Shown: one piece after another, positions 1-9,593 of the stretch
Numbering within the stretch: position 1 is the stretch's first letter
Layout of the letters: every line of letters starts with the position of its first letter
Source of the DNA: JAKAGZ01 sp964412105
GTDB lineage: Bacteria > Bacteroidota > Ignavibacteria > Ignavibacteriales > Ignavibacteriaceae
Assembly (NCBI GenBank): GCA_964412105.1
Contig: CAYPNM010000012.1
Coordinates: 1 to 64,000, forward strand
Length of the DNA: 64,000 bases
Direction of reading: 5' to 3'
The notes under the pieces: model-generated
What the model was told of the DNA's origin: nothing
The model's input: the letters and a program-made list of their open reading frames with translations, nothing else
Databases searched by the model: none
Program-made: the position numbers and the translations under genes

Positions 1-309
1 TGGAAAGAATTTAAAAAAACAATTTTTTTCATGCAAAGAGTTTTTATTAAGCTGCCCTGAATATATGTGATTTTTAACAAAAAATGAGACCCGTTTAAAT
101 ATTATACGCTTCCCCCGATAAATAGTACAATTATGGTATGCAAATTCAAATATATATTCAACAAATAATTGTACAAAATCCATAATGTAATTAAGGTTTA
201 ATATTTGCCAAAACCGGCAGAAAATACAGTGCATTTTATAATATGAATCAATTTCTTCTCAAAATCCTTATATTTAGTAGTTATGGAAATACTTAAAAAG
301 TAAACAAAA
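1..309. other. Non-coding left-end stretch
   Basis: No supportable gene lies in these 309 bases. A short open segment in frame 1 ends at a TGA at 58-60 and could be the last codons of a gene that begins outside the window, but about 19 codons are too few to identify. The rest is very AT-rich. A perfect 10-bp inverted repeat (GTACAATTAT at 125-134 and its complement at 165-174, 30 nt apart) sits about 140 nt before the first gene and may be an operator or a weak hairpin. Confidence 0.5.
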
Positions 310-1779
310 ATGAGCAACCTTGAAAAATATTTTCAACAATTCAGAAAAAATACTATTGGTTACGATGCTAAATTTCTTTCTCCCTACGGTGAGCAGAAAT
401 TAATCTACGCAGACTGGATAGCAAGCGGGAGATTATATAAGCCAATCGAAGACAAGATTTCAAGTCATTTCGGTCCTTTGGTAGGTAATACTCATTCCGA
501 ATCGAGCGAGACCGGTATGCAGATGACCCTCTCCTATCACCAGGCACACAAAATAATAAAAGATCATGTTAATGCCTCGAAAGAAGATGTAATAATCACC
601 GCCGGATCGGGAATGACTGCAATGATAAATAAATGGCAGCGTATACTTGGTTTGAAAGTGCCTGAGCAATTACGTCCTTTCATTAAGCTCGAAGGAGATT
701 TGAAACCTGTGGTTTTTATAACTCATATGGAACATCACTCAAACCATACTTCGTGGCAGGAAACAATTGCAGAAGTAATTGTAATAAAACCGACTAAAGA
801 TGGTCTTGTTGATCTTAATGATCTTGAAAGGCAATTAAAAAGATACGAAGGCAGACAATTAAAAATAGGGGCCTTTACTGCATGTTCAAATGTAACCGGG
901 ATTGAAACCCCTTATCACCAAATGGCAAAAATGGTTCATAAGCATGGCGGATATTGTTTCATCGATTTTGCCTGTTCGGCTCCTTATGTTAATATTAATA
1001 TGCATCCTGAAGATCCTATGGAAAAACTTGATGCAATCTTCTTTTCCCCGCATAAATTCCTTGGCGGGCCCGGAACTCCCGGAGTTTTGATTTTCGATTC
1101 AAAACTTTATAAAAATATGGTCCCTGACAATCCCGGAGGTGGAACTGTTGACTGGACAAATCCATGGGGCCAACATAAGTTCGTATCAAATATCGAGTTG
1201 CGCGAAGATGGAGGAACTCCTGCTTTCCTTCAAACAATAAAAGCTGCACTATGTATAAAGTTGAAAGAACAAATGGGTGTAGAAAACATTAAAGCAAGAG
1301 AGGAGGAACTTGTAAAGATCGTTTTCAATGGACTAAGAAAAATCGAGGGCCTTCATATCCTTGCTGATAATATAGAGCACAGACTTGGTGCGATTTCATT
1401 TTACGTTGATAATATTCACTACAATCTTATAGTAAAACTTTTGAATGACAGATTCGGAATTCAGGTTAGAGGAGGATGCTCCTGTGCAGGAACTTACGGT
1501 CACTACTTATTGCATGTTACTCCTGAACAATCTCAACATATAACTGAAAAAATTGATCATGGTGATCTTTCTGAAAAACCGGGATGGGTAAGAATGTCGG
1601 TTCATCCCACAATGACAAATGATGAAATTTATCTCTTTTGTAATGCAGTAAGAGAAATCACTGAAAAAATAACCGAATGGAGCAAAGATTATAATTATTT
1701 GTCACATAAGAACGAATTTGTAAACTTGCAGACAAACGGCATATTATCTGAAAAAATAAAGGAATATTTCACTTTTTAA
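310..1779 (+). CDS. Class-V aminotransferase (cysteine-desulfurase-like PLP enzyme)
   Basis: A 489-residue fold-type I PLP enzyme of the aminotransferase class V / NifS-SufS superfamily. The PLP lysine is K249 in SPHKFLGGPGTPG, and the THMEHHSNHTSW stretch near residue 138 matches the family's cofactor-binding region. A cysteine-bearing loop RGGCSCAGTYGH (C390, C392) lies where cysteine desulfurases carry the persulfide-forming Cys. The protein is longer than SufS or IscS (about 400 residues). No Suf or Isc scaffold genes are nearby, so a dedicated Fe-S role is not supported; a kynureninase-like or other sulfur or selenium lyase is equally possible. The ATG follows an AT-rich leader without a clear Shine-Dalgarno. 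A small hairpin (AGAACT...AGTTCT) follows the stop at about 1782-1799. Confidence 0.8.
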   Translation: MSNLEKYFQQFRKNTIGYDAKFLSPYGEQKLIYADWIASGRLYKPIEDKISSHFGPLVGNTHSESSETGMQMTLSYHQAHKIIKDHVNASKEDVIITAGSGMTAMINKWQRILGLKVPEQLRPFIKLEGDLKPVVFITHMEHHSNHTSWQETIAEVIVIKPTKDGLVDLNDLERQLKRYEGRQLKIGAFTACSNVTGIETPYHQMAKMVHKHGGYCFIDFACSAPYVNINMHPEDPMEKLDAIFFSPHKFLGGPGTPGVLIFDSKLYKNMVPDNPGGGTVDWTNPWGQHKFVSNIELREDGGTPAFLQTIKAALCIKLKEQMGVENIKAREEELVKIVFNGLRKIEGLHILADNIEHRLGAISFYVDNIHYNLIVKLLNDRFGIQVRGGCSCAGTYGHYLLHVTPEQSQHITEKIDHGDLSEKPGWVRMSVHPTMTNDEIYLFCNAVREITEKITEWSKDYNYLSHKNEFVNLQTNGILSEKIKEYFTF

Positions 1780-1865
1780 TAGAACTTCGGGAAGTTCTCC
1801 CGGTTTCTGGGTATATCAATTTAAATAATTAAAAATTAAATTTGATATAACAAATTGGGGGTTAT

Positions 1866-2600
1866 ATGATAGCACTCGGGGCTTACCAAAAGTGCAAAAG
1901 ATATATTGAGTGCCATTCTGAATATACCGATGAATTTAACAGGTACATTGCAAAAAAAGGATACTTCCCTACTGTTACAATCTCACGCCAAACCGGCACT
2001 GGCGCTCCTGTCATAGGTGAAAAATTCATCGAGATCATGAACAGTCAACACACGGAATGCAATTGTGAATGGACCTATTTTGATAAGAATCTTATTGAAA
2101 AGGTATGTTCCGATTACAACCTCCCTGTAATGTTTGCTAAACTAAATGTAGAGGACAAATATTCCAATGTGGAAACTGTCATTAAAGATTTATTCTGGTT
2201 TAACGAGTCTCAATGGACACTTGTACAAAAAACATCCAAAACAATTTTAAAGTTAGCAGAAACAGGTAATGTTGTGCTTGTTGGCAGGGGTGCTAGTATT
2301 ATTACTTCTAAATTAAAAAATGTGTTGCACATTAGACTTGTAGCGCCTCTCGAGACTAGAATTAAATATATACAGGAAACTCAGCAGTTATCGTACAAGG
2401 ATGCCGAAGAATTCATTAAAAAAGAAGAACAGGCCAGAAGAAATTATGTTAAATCTTACTTCTTTAAGGATAATGAAAATCCTCTTAATTATCATATGAC
2501 TCTTAATACTCATCTGCTTGGTAACGAGGGTACTGCTGAGATAATTGCACAGGCAGTAAAAAAGAGATTTCCCCAAATTTATGCTGAAGCCGTGTATTGA
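1866..2600 (+). CDS. Cytidylate-kinase-like family protein
   Basis: A 244-residue P-loop protein resembling the cytidylate kinase-like family (Cytidylate_kin2). The N-terminal core has TVTISRQTGTGAPVIGEK at about residues 36-53, where the SRQ-TGTGA-IGE pattern replaces the classical GPxGxGKS of Cmk. The loop VVLVGRGASII near residue 140 is another family hallmark. The C-terminal half is helical and basic (EFIKKEEQARRNYVKSYF), as expected for the nucleotide lid. Family members are found in many anaerobes and their substrate is mostly unproven. A GGGGG-type ribosome site lies just before the ATG. It follows the aminotransferase by 86 nt on the same strand and faces the aldehyde dehydrogenase gene, with no obvious terminator between them. 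Confidence 0.75.
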   Translation: MIALGAYQKCKRYIECHSEYTDEFNRYIAKKGYFPTVTISRQTGTGAPVIGEKFIEIMNSQHTECNCEWTYFDKNLIEKVCSDYNLPVMFAKLNVEDKYSNVETVIKDLFWFNESQWTLVQKTSKTILKLAETGNVVLVGRGASIITSKLKNVLHIRLVAPLETRIKYIQETQQLSYKDAEEFIKKEEQARRNYVKSYFFKDNENPLNYHMTLNTHLLGNEGTAEIIAQAVKKRFPQIYAEAVY

Positions 2601-2684
2601 TTTTTCCTGTGAACTGGCTGCAATCGCAAGTTAGACCTAGGATTAATTTTCTAGATACTAAATACGGTTATACTTTTTAGTCTG

Positions 2685-4322
2685 CTATTCAGGTAGTTTA
2701 AATTCCCTCATAATTTTTTGTACGTCTGCTTCAGAAATTCCTGTACCTAGAGTCTTACTTTCACTCGTTTCAATTGACTTTGCAGAAGTAATAATTTTTT
2801 CAGTCGGCTTAAAATCAGGCCCTTTAACAGGAAGATATGAATCACGATGAGGGAAGTTTCCGGCACGCGCTCTTAGTCTTTGCTCTATTTCTTTCATAAA
2901 AGTAGTTGAAGAGGATAAAGATTTCTGTTGAACATTATCGACCTTAAAGGAATTGACAGTGTTTCCTTTATTTACAGGGTTTGTTTCGAATGCCAGGCTC
3001 TTAATATTCATTAAATGTCTGGCCGTGACATTTTCTGAAATAATTGAACCACCCATCGTACCCGGGCCTAATGTCATAGAAGGATTTAATGCGGTAGTGT
3101 AGCCCACAGCTCCAACCGAAGCTACTGTATTAACAAGGATTCTAAAAGCTGGTTTCTCCAGTGCAAATTTCATTATTATCCCCTCATCATTTGAATGTAT
3201 AGCCATGGTATGACCGATTCCACCAAATCGCAAAAGGTCAATACATCTGTGGCAACCATCCAGCCAGCCATCTACTGTATAAAAAGCCAAAATTGGTGAG
3301 AGTTTTTCCATAGATAATGGATCGCTCTTCCCAACTTCAGTACATTCAGCAATTAATACACTTGTATTTTCCGGAACGGAAAATCCCGCATACTTTGCAA
3401 TAAAAGTTGCAGGCTGTCCAACAATAGCAGGATTAATTCTAAAGTCAGCTTGAATGGCTTTTGCTAACTTTCTTTTCTCTTCCTCATTTACAAAATATGC
3501 CCCTATTGCTTTTGCTTCTTCTATTACTTTTTCACGAAGTGGGCGATCTACTATCATAGCCTGTTCCGAAGAGCATAAAGTTCCGTTATCGAAAGTGGTT
3601 CCATAAATAATATCAGCAACAGCTTTTTTATAATCCGCGGTTTTTTCAATAAACGCAGGGACATTTCCTGAACCTACTCCATATGCCGGTTTACCGGCGC
3701 TGTAAGCTGCTTTGACCATCGGGTTGCTTCCTGTCGCAAGTATTACAGCAGTATTTTTATCTTTCATTAATGCTTCAGTCCCTTCTATTGTGGGATTGCT
3801 CAAACACTGAATCAGACCCTTTGGAGCTCCGGCATTTTCAGCAGCATCTGATAAAATTCTCAGCGCTTCTGCAGTACATTTTGCAGTCCTCGGATGCGGA
3901 CTTACAACGATCCCATTTCTTGTCTTTAAGGAAATCAAGGCCTTAAACATGGCGGTGGATGTTGGATTGGTGGATGGGACCAGTGCACAAACAACTCCCA
4001 TTGGTACGGCAATTTTTACAATTTTTCCATTTTCCTCAATTGCAACAATACCCGTTGTTTTAAGATCCTTAATAGATTCATATACATTTTTAGTTCCGAA
4101 CTGATTCTTTATTATTTTATCCTGAACCTTCCCGAAACCACTCTCCTCTACTGCCATTTTTGCTAATCTTTCAGATTCTGCATAACCAGCTTCAGCCATT
4201 GCTTTTACAACGGCATTAACCTGCTCCTGATTGAAAAATTGATATTCTTGCTGAGCATCTCTGGCTATTCGCGCAAGATCACGAGCCTCCTGAATCGATT
4301 GAAGGTCCTTATCTAAGTTCAT
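2685..4322 (-). CDS. CoA-acylating aldehyde dehydrogenase (EutE/PduP type) with C-terminal extension
   Basis: A 545-residue aldehyde dehydrogenase that should oxidise short aldehydes (acetaldehyde or propionaldehyde) to acyl-CoA with NAD. The start (EARDLARIARDAQ..FNQEQVNAVVKAM) is typical of acylating enzymes of the EutE/PduP/AdhE-N group. The coenzyme site region is VPSTNPTSTAMFK (about 115-127), and the catalytic Cys is C250 in FDNGTLCSSEQ. After the catalytic domain ends near residue 455 there is a tail of about 80-90 residues, ending in a Ser/Thr/Lys-rich linker and a predicted amphipathic helix (SEADVQKIMREFKL, about 530-543). Such linker-helix tails act as encapsulation peptides in some microcompartment aldehyde dehydrogenases, but no shell genes lie in the window. 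The gene stands alone; substrate is inferred. Confidence 0.9.
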   Translation of the reverse strand: MNLDKDLQSIQEARDLARIARDAQQEYQFFNQEQVNAVVKAMAEAGYAESERLAKMAVEESGFGKVQDKIIKNQFGTKNVYESIKDLKTTGIVAIEENGKIVKIAVPMGVVCALVPSTNPTSTAMFKALISLKTRNGIVVSPHPRTAKCTAEALRILSDAAENAGAPKGLIQCLSNPTIEGTEALMKDKNTAVILATGSNPMVKAAYSAGKPAYGVGSGNVPAFIEKTADYKKAVADIIYGTTFDNGTLCSSEQAMIVDRPLREKVIEEAKAIGAYFVNEEEKRKLAKAIQADFRINPAIVGQPATFIAKYAGFSVPENTSVLIAECTEVGKSDPLSMEKLSPILAFYTVDGWLDGCHRCIDLLRFGGIGHTMAIHSNDEGIIMKFALEKPAFRILVNTVASVGAVGYTTALNPSMTLGPGTMGGSIISENVTARHLMNIKSLAFETNPVNKGNTVNSFKVDNVQQKSLSSSTTFMKEIEQRLRARAGNFPHRDSYLPVKGPDFKPTEKIITSAKSIETSESKTLGTGISEADVQKIMREFKLPE

Positions 4323-4562
4323 AAACTTTTCCAGGGAAAAAATTGTTTACTAAATAAATATCAAATTACATTATTTAATTTAAGATTTCCTCATAATAAA
4401 AAACAGAAAATAATTTGCTTTAATAATTTTATCATCTTAATTGCTTCTTAAATTTATAATCATCACAAAATTATGGCAAATGATATAAAATATTTCTTAA
4501 ATTGCAGTTTCAACAGCATAACGATTTCCCTTTATTTATTTTAAATATTTTTAGGAGAAAAT

Positions 4563-7500
4563 ATGAAATCAAGATCACCTCTCCTGACCGTTTTATTCTT
4601 TTCTTTCTTAATCGTTTCTTCCTCCAATGCACAACAGGTTGATACATCATTATTTCATGGAATGAAGGTTAGAAGTATCGGCCCTGCTGGAATGAGCGGA
4701 AGGATTGCATCAATTGATGCAGTAGAACCTGATCATGACATAATTTTTATCGGCACAGCAACCGGCGGAGTCTGGAAATCAACAAATAGCGGAGTCGATT
4801 GGGCTCCTGTTTTTGATAATGAACCGGTTTCATCCATAGGGGCGGTAGCAATCTATCAGGCTAACCCGAACATAGTTTGGGTCGGTACAGGTGAATCGAA
4901 CATCAGAAATAGTGCGGGTGTCGGCAGAGGGGTTTATAAATCCCTTGATGGTGGAAAAACGTGGGAATTTCTTGGATTAGAAAAAACTGCGACAATTTCT
5001 CAAATAAGACTCGATCCTACAAATCCAAATGTTGCATACGTTGCAGCTCTGGGAACTAACTGGGGAGAAAATCCTGAGCGGGGAGTATTTAAAACAACAG
5101 ATGGAGGTAAAACATGGAATAAAGTTTTGTATGTTGATGAAAAAACAGGCTGTGGTGATCTTGTAATGGATCCTTCAAACCCGAATAAATTAATTGCTTC
5201 AATGTGGCAGCACAGAAGATGGCCATGGTTTTTTAAATCCGGCGGACCAGGTAGCGGACTTTACATTTCAATAGATGCTGGAGAACATTGGAAAAAAATT
5301 ACACATAAAGATGGACTGCCCGAAGGCGATCTAGGAAAAATCGGTTTGTCCATTTCCACAAACAAACCAAACATTGTTTATGCCCTTATTGAAGCTAAAA
5401 ACAATGTGCTGATGCGCTCAGAGGATGGCGGATACCATTGGAAAGTTGTAAACAAGCAACCCGAAGTAAATCCCCGTCCATTTTATTTTGGAAGAATTAT
5501 GGTAAATCCTGTAAACGAAAATCTTGTTTACAGGATTCAATTCACACTTGATGCCTCAGAAGATGGAGGAAAAACTTTTCATAGTATTCAGGGTCCGATT
5601 CACGTTGATAATCATGCATTATGGATTGCTCCTGATGGAGAATTTATGATTGCGGGAGACGATGGAGGCGTTGCAATTAGTTATGATCGTGGCAAAAACT
5701 GGAGATTCGTTACTAACTTACCTCTTGCACAATATTATCATATTTCAGTAGATAATGCTATTCCATACAATGTTTATGGTGGGCTTCAGGATAACGGTTG
5801 CTGGCGGGGACCGAATACCTCCCTGACTGATAGAGCAGTTTACAATTATATGTGGCAAAGCATAGGAGATGGGGATGGATTTGATGTAAAACCGGATCCC
5901 GAAAATTCAGAGGAAGGCTACTCAATGTCACAGGAAGGCTACCTGATGCATTACAATTTAAAAACAGGAATGATGAGCCTTATACGTCCTACAGAAGGCA
6001 AAGTAAAGGACAGATACAACTGGAATTCAGCACTTGCATTGGATCCATTTCATCAGGGAACACTTTATTATGGAAGCCAGTTTGTTCACAAAAGTACGGA
6101 CAAAGGAAAAACCTGGACTATAATCAGTCCGGATTTAACCACTAACGACACAACAAAACAAAAACAGGCTGAAAGCGGGGGACTAACAATCGATGCAACA
6201 GGCGCTGAAAATTACACAACAATAATTTCAATTTCCCCTAGCCGTATTAAAGAAGGAGTTATCTGGGTTGGTACTGATGATGGCAATGTTCAGTTAACTA
6301 AAGATGGTGGAAAAACCTGGACAAAAGTTTCCGATAATATTATAAAAGAAGAGCTTGCGCCTGAAGGTGTGTGGGTTCCTAGAGTTCGTGCTGGAAAACA
6401 CGATGCAGCAACTGCATATGTTGTAATGAATGATTATCGAAGATATAATTGGAATAAATATATCCTTGTAACCCACGACTATGGTGCAACCTGGAAAAAC
6501 ATCGCAACAAAAAATATCGATGGTTTTGCACTTACTTTAATGGAAGATCCTGTTGATAAAAACCTTCTCTTCGTGGGGACAGAATTCGGTCTTTATTTTA
6601 CAATTGATGGAGGAACTCACTGGAACAAATGGACTTCCGGGTTACCAACCGCTCCTGTAATGGCTCTTGCTTTTCAGAAAAGAGAAAATGACCTGGTTAT
6701 TGGAACACACGGAAGAGGTGTTTATATCCTGGATGACGTATCTCCATTAAGAGATTTAAACGAAAAAATATTTAAAGAAAAATCACATCTTTTCCCTATC
6801 AATGATGCTTTCGAATATGATTTTGCATCTGCAGGATCTGCACCGGTTTCAGGAAGTACTGAATTCAAAGGAGAAAATAAACACTACGGGGCAATGTTTA
6901 CTTATTATTTAACTTTACCTGACAGCATAAAAGAGCTTGAAGGCACACCAAAAGAAAAGAAAGCCACAATTGAGATTATGAACAGCGATTCCACTGTTAT
7001 CCGCACTATTAAAGGAACGATGAAGAGGGGAATCAACAGGTCATACTGGGATTTAAGAAAAAAAGCATTCAACAGACCTAGGGCGAAAAAAAGAAATGCT
7101 GAGGAAAGAGGTGGCATCAGAGTTTTACCTGGACATTATTTAGTGAAAATTAAGGCTGGTGATCAGACAATGACTGGCGTTTTTGATGTTAAAAAGGATC
7201 CCAGATTTAATACAAGCGATGATGTCCTAAAAGCAAACTATGATTTTGGTATGAATGTAGGCGAGTTAAGTGAAGCTGCTGCAAAAATGTTTAACCAGAT
7301 TGAGATTTCGCTTAATGAAATAAAAACCTTTGATGAGTTTGCTGCAAATATTGATTCGGCAAAAGCAAAAGCCCTCAAGAAACAAGGTAATGAACTTAAG
7401 AAAAAGCTTGTTACACTTATGAACAAAATTACACCTGATAGCACACAAACAGGTTACCATGATAATAGTGGAATACTAACTTCAGAAATAGGAGAATTGG

Positions 7501-7697
7501 GCTGGATGTCATCCGATCCTCTTGAAAAGCCTATGCAGAATGCCCTTGTTAAGTATGATAAAACAAAGAAATTGGAAGAAGAGTTAATTAATGAATTCAA
7601 TACACTTTACGCAAAAGATGTCATTGATTTTCAGAAGGCAGTTCAAGCCTCAGGTTTTACAATTTTCAGCAACTATAAAAAAGTTGGGTTGAAATAA
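4563..7697 (+). CDS. Secreted VPS10/BNR-repeat beta-propeller protein (paralogue 1)
   Basis: A 1044-residue exported protein. A signal peptide covers about residues 1-23 (hydrophobic core LLTVLFFSFLIVSS, cut after SNA). The rest is built from many sortilin/BNR (Asp-box) repeats, recognisable as S-x-D-G-G-K-T-W units, for example SLDGGKTWEFLG, TTDGGKTWNKV, TKDGGKTWTKV. These are the Asp-box hairpins of large beta-propellers. A C-terminal region after about residue 730 is lysine-rich and helical with a beta-sandwich-like section (GHYLVKIKAGDQTM). Relatives are often annotated as glycosyl hydrolases, but no catalytic residues can be assigned, so binding or scaffolding outside the cytoplasm is as likely. 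The ATG is preceded by TTAGGAGAAAAT. A close paralogue lies at 25016-27979. Confidence 0.85.
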   Translation: MKSRSPLLTVLFFSFLIVSSSNAQQVDTSLFHGMKVRSIGPAGMSGRIASIDAVEPDHDIIFIGTATGGVWKSTNSGVDWAPVFDNEPVSSIGAVAIYQANPNIVWVGTGESNIRNSAGVGRGVYKSLDGGKTWEFLGLEKTATISQIRLDPTNPNVAYVAALGTNWGENPERGVFKTTDGGKTWNKVLYVDEKTGCGDLVMDPSNPNKLIASMWQHRRWPWFFKSGGPGSGLYISIDAGEHWKKITHKDGLPEGDLGKIGLSISTNKPNIVYALIEAKNNVLMRSEDGGYHWKVVNKQPEVNPRPFYFGRIMVNPVNENLVYRIQFTLDASEDGGKTFHSIQGPIHVDNHALWIAPDGEFMIAGDDGGVAISYDRGKNWRFVTNLPLAQYYHISVDNAIPYNVYGGLQDNGCWRGPNTSLTDRAVYNYMWQSIGDGDGFDVKPDPENSEEGYSMSQEGYLMHYNLKTGMMSLIRPTEGKVKDRYNWNSALALDPFHQGTLYYGSQFVHKSTDKGKTWTIISPDLTTNDTTKQKQAESGGLTIDATGAENYTTIISISPSRIKEGVIWVGTDDGNVQLTKDGGKTWTKVSDNIIKEELAPEGVWVPRVRAGKHDAATAYVVMNDYRRYNWNKYILVTHDYGATWKNIATKNIDGFALTLMEDPVDKNLLFVGTEFGLYFTIDGGTHWNKWTSGLPTAPVMALAFQKRENDLVIGTHGRGVYILDDVSPLRDLNEKIFKEKSHLFPINDAFEYDFASAGSAPVSGSTEFKGENKHYGAMFTYYLTLPDSIKELEGTPKEKKATIEIMNSDSTVIRTIKGTMKRGINRSYWDLRKKAFNRPRAKKRNAEERGGIRVLPGHYLVKIKAGDQTMTGVFDVKKDPRFNTSDDVLKANYDFGMNVGELSEAAAKMFNQIEISLNEIKTFDEFAANIDSAKAKALKKQGNELKKKLVTLMNKITPDSTQTGYHDNSGILTSEIGELGWMSSDPLEKPMQNALVKYDKTKKLEEELINEFNTLYAKDVIDFQKAVQASGFTIFSNYKKVGLK

Positions 7698-7706
7698 TTA
7701 ATCAAC

Positions 7707-7737
7707 AGTAGAGATGACCCTCTGGACCATCTCTACT
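7707..7737. terminator. Hairpin between convergent genes
   Basis: A perfect 10-bp stem (AGTAGAGATG at 7707-7716 with CATCTCTACT at 7728-7737) and an 11-nt loop lie between the ends of the BNR protein gene and the LytTR regulator gene. Neither side has a long T run, so it is a candidate bidirectional terminator or mRNA-end stabiliser. Confidence 0.6.
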
Positions 7738-7742
7738 TTCAA

Positions 7743-8495
7743 TTAAAGTATATTTTTTAACTTTGACAATCCTGTCTTGCTCACCGGCAGTAGCTGCTCA
7801 TTCTTTAAGATAATTCGGTAGGATTCTTTATCGTGCTGCTCAAGGTGTTTAATAAAATCAATGCTTATCATATATGAGCGATGTATTCTAACGAAATAAT
7901 TTGGATCGAGGTGATTTTCAAAATACTTCATAGTTTTTTGCTTTAGGAATTTTCCGATGTCAGAATGTATCATTACATAATCATCCTGAGCTTCAATCCA
8001 TTTTATCTTTTCCACAGGGACAATATTTATTTTCCCCGCATCCTTAATAATTACCCTTTCAATATATTCAACTTTCTCATCGTTCTTTTCAATCAATTTC
8101 TGTATTGCTTCACTCTGGCTTGTCTTTTCTTTCAAATGGACAAGGGTTTTCTCTATTGCCTCATTAAATCTTTCTTCGCTGAAAGGCTTCAAAAGATAAT
8201 CAACAGCATTTACTTCAAATGCTTTGATCGCATAATGATCATACGCAGTAGTGAAAATTATTATGGGCGGATTTTCGATTAGTTCCAGCATTTCGAAACC
8301 AGTCATTCTAGGCATCTGGATATCGAGAAAAACTATATCGGGTTCTTCTTCATTTATTTTTTTAATTGCATCAAACCCGTTTGAGCATTCTGCTACAATT
8401 TCAAATTCAGTCCTTTTCGACAGATACTTCCTTGTGATTGATCTGGCAAGACTTTCATCATCTATTATGATTACTCTTATCTTATCTTTCATCAT
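7743..8495 (-). CDS. LytTR-family response regulator
   Basis: A 250-residue two-domain regulator. The receiver domain covers about residues 6-120, with acidic pocket D12/D13, phosphoacceptor D58 in FLDIQMPRMTG, and the switch Thr and Lys in FTTAYD and LLKPF. The LytTR DNA-binding domain occupies about residues 148-250 and shows the typical WIEAQDDYVMIH and VRIHRSYMISIDFI motifs. It should bind direct repeats upstream of target genes once phosphorylated. It lies 25 nt downstream of the LytS-type kinase gene on the same strand, so the two form a cognate pair, probably co-transcribed with the LiaF-like membrane protein gene ahead of them. Confidence 0.95.
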   Translation of the reverse strand: MMKDKIRVIIIDDESLARSITRKYLSKRTEFEIVAECSNGFDAIKKINEEEPDIVFLDIQMPRMTGFEMLELIENPPIIIFTTAYDHYAIKAFEVNAVDYLLKPFSEERFNEAIEKTLVHLKEKTSQSEAIQKLIEKNDEKVEYIERVIIKDAGKINIVPVEKIKWIEAQDDYVMIHSDIGKFLKQKTMKYFENHLDPNYFVRIHRSYMISIDFIKHLEQHDKESYRIILKNEQLLPVSKTGLSKLKNIL

Positions 8496-8520
8496 TAATT
8501 TCTAAATGTACAAATACAAT

Positions 8521-9567
8521 TTACACAGGAATGAATAAAATTACCCTGAAAATGTTGTCTTCTTTCTCGACTTTCATTAGGTCTTTTTGTCCGTAAATTA
8601 ATTCAAGTCGGTTAGTAATGTTTTTAAGGCCGATTCCTGCCCCTTTTTTGGGTTTCGATTCTTCATCAAAATTATTGGATAATGACAGAACGAGGTAAGA
8701 GTTTTCTACATTACATTTTAATACCAATTTTACAGTACTTAGTGTCTCATATACGGCGTGTTTGATCGCATTTTCAAAAAGTGGCTGTAGAATCATATTC
8801 GGTACTTCATATGATAAACACTCGGGTGATACTTCATCTACAAACTCAAACTTATCTTCAAACCTGATTTTTTCAATTTCAAGATATAACTTTATGTTCT
8901 TAAGTTCCTCGCTCAATTTATTCTTTTGTTTCTCATTGTTTGCCAGCGTATAACGCAAAAAATCAGCAAGTTTTAAGATCATACTCTTGGCTTTATCAGG
9001 ATCAATTGCTGTTAATGCGCTCATTGAGTTTAAACTATTAAAAATAAAATGGGGATTTATCTGAAATTTAAGATTTCTCAATTCTGCTTCGGTAACAAGA
9101 TTTTTTAATTCCGTTTCTCTTACAGCCCTCTCTTTAAAATTTGAATAATAAATTATTATGTAATAAAAAGATATTATTAATAAGTAAAAGAGAATCCCGA
9201 GTAGAAATCTCCAGACCAGAGTACTCTGAAAAAAATTTGTGAACTGAGTGCCAAGATTTACTACATATACTATAAAACCATAACCAATTGCTAACCATGC
9301 GGTGGTTGCTAGTATAGCAGCAACCAGATGATTGATCGCAGTTTTAGTTATGCCGGCATCAAGAGACATAAAGCGGACAGGGTACCAGAAGGCAAGCCCA
9401 AATCCGCTTAAAAGAATATTGAAAACCAGGCTGTCGGTAATGGATAACGTAATGTTTCCGTTTAATCCAAAATATAAGAGGGAAAAATAAATAATTGATA
9501 CCAGCAGCCAGAATGAAAAATAAAGATATATACTTTTTATTGAATTAAGGATCGGATTTTCAGTCAT
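8521..9567 (-). CDS. LytS-type sensor histidine kinase (His_kinase/HATPase_c)
   Basis: A 348-residue membrane kinase. Four hydrophobic segments (about residues 12-33, 45-62, 80-103, 120-142) anchor it without a large extracytoplasmic sensor domain. The His_kinase domain begins near residue 160, with the phosphoacceptor H173 in QINPHFIFNSLN. The ATPase domain shows the N box (ILQPLFENAIKHAV) and a glycine box (GAGIGLKNITNRL). Kinases of this architecture usually sense membrane or intramembrane signals and phosphorylate LytTR regulators, and one follows directly. The gene starts 26 nt after the LiaF-like gene. Confidence 0.93.
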   Translation of the reverse strand: MTENPILNSIKSIYLYFSFWLLVSIIYFSLLYFGLNGNITLSITDSLVFNILLSGFGLAFWYPVRFMSLDAGITKTAINHLVAAILATTAWLAIGYGFIVYVVNLGTQFTNFFQSTLVWRFLLGILFYLLIISFYYIIIYYSNFKERAVRETELKNLVTEAELRNLKFQINPHFIFNSLNSMSALTAIDPDKAKSMILKLADFLRYTLANNEKQKNKLSEELKNIKLYLEIEKIRFEDKFEFVDEVSPECLSYEVPNMILQPLFENAIKHAVYETLSTVKLVLKCNVENSYLVLSLSNNFDEESKPKKGAGIGLKNITNRLELIYGQKDLMKVEKEDNIFRVILFIPV

Positions 9568-9593
9568 TGGATTACCTTAAATCATAATTAACT

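Noticed and set aside
902..1249. Overlapping open frames on both strands inside the class-V aminotransferase gene
   Set aside because: The main frame has all family motifs; these frames have none and are shadows.
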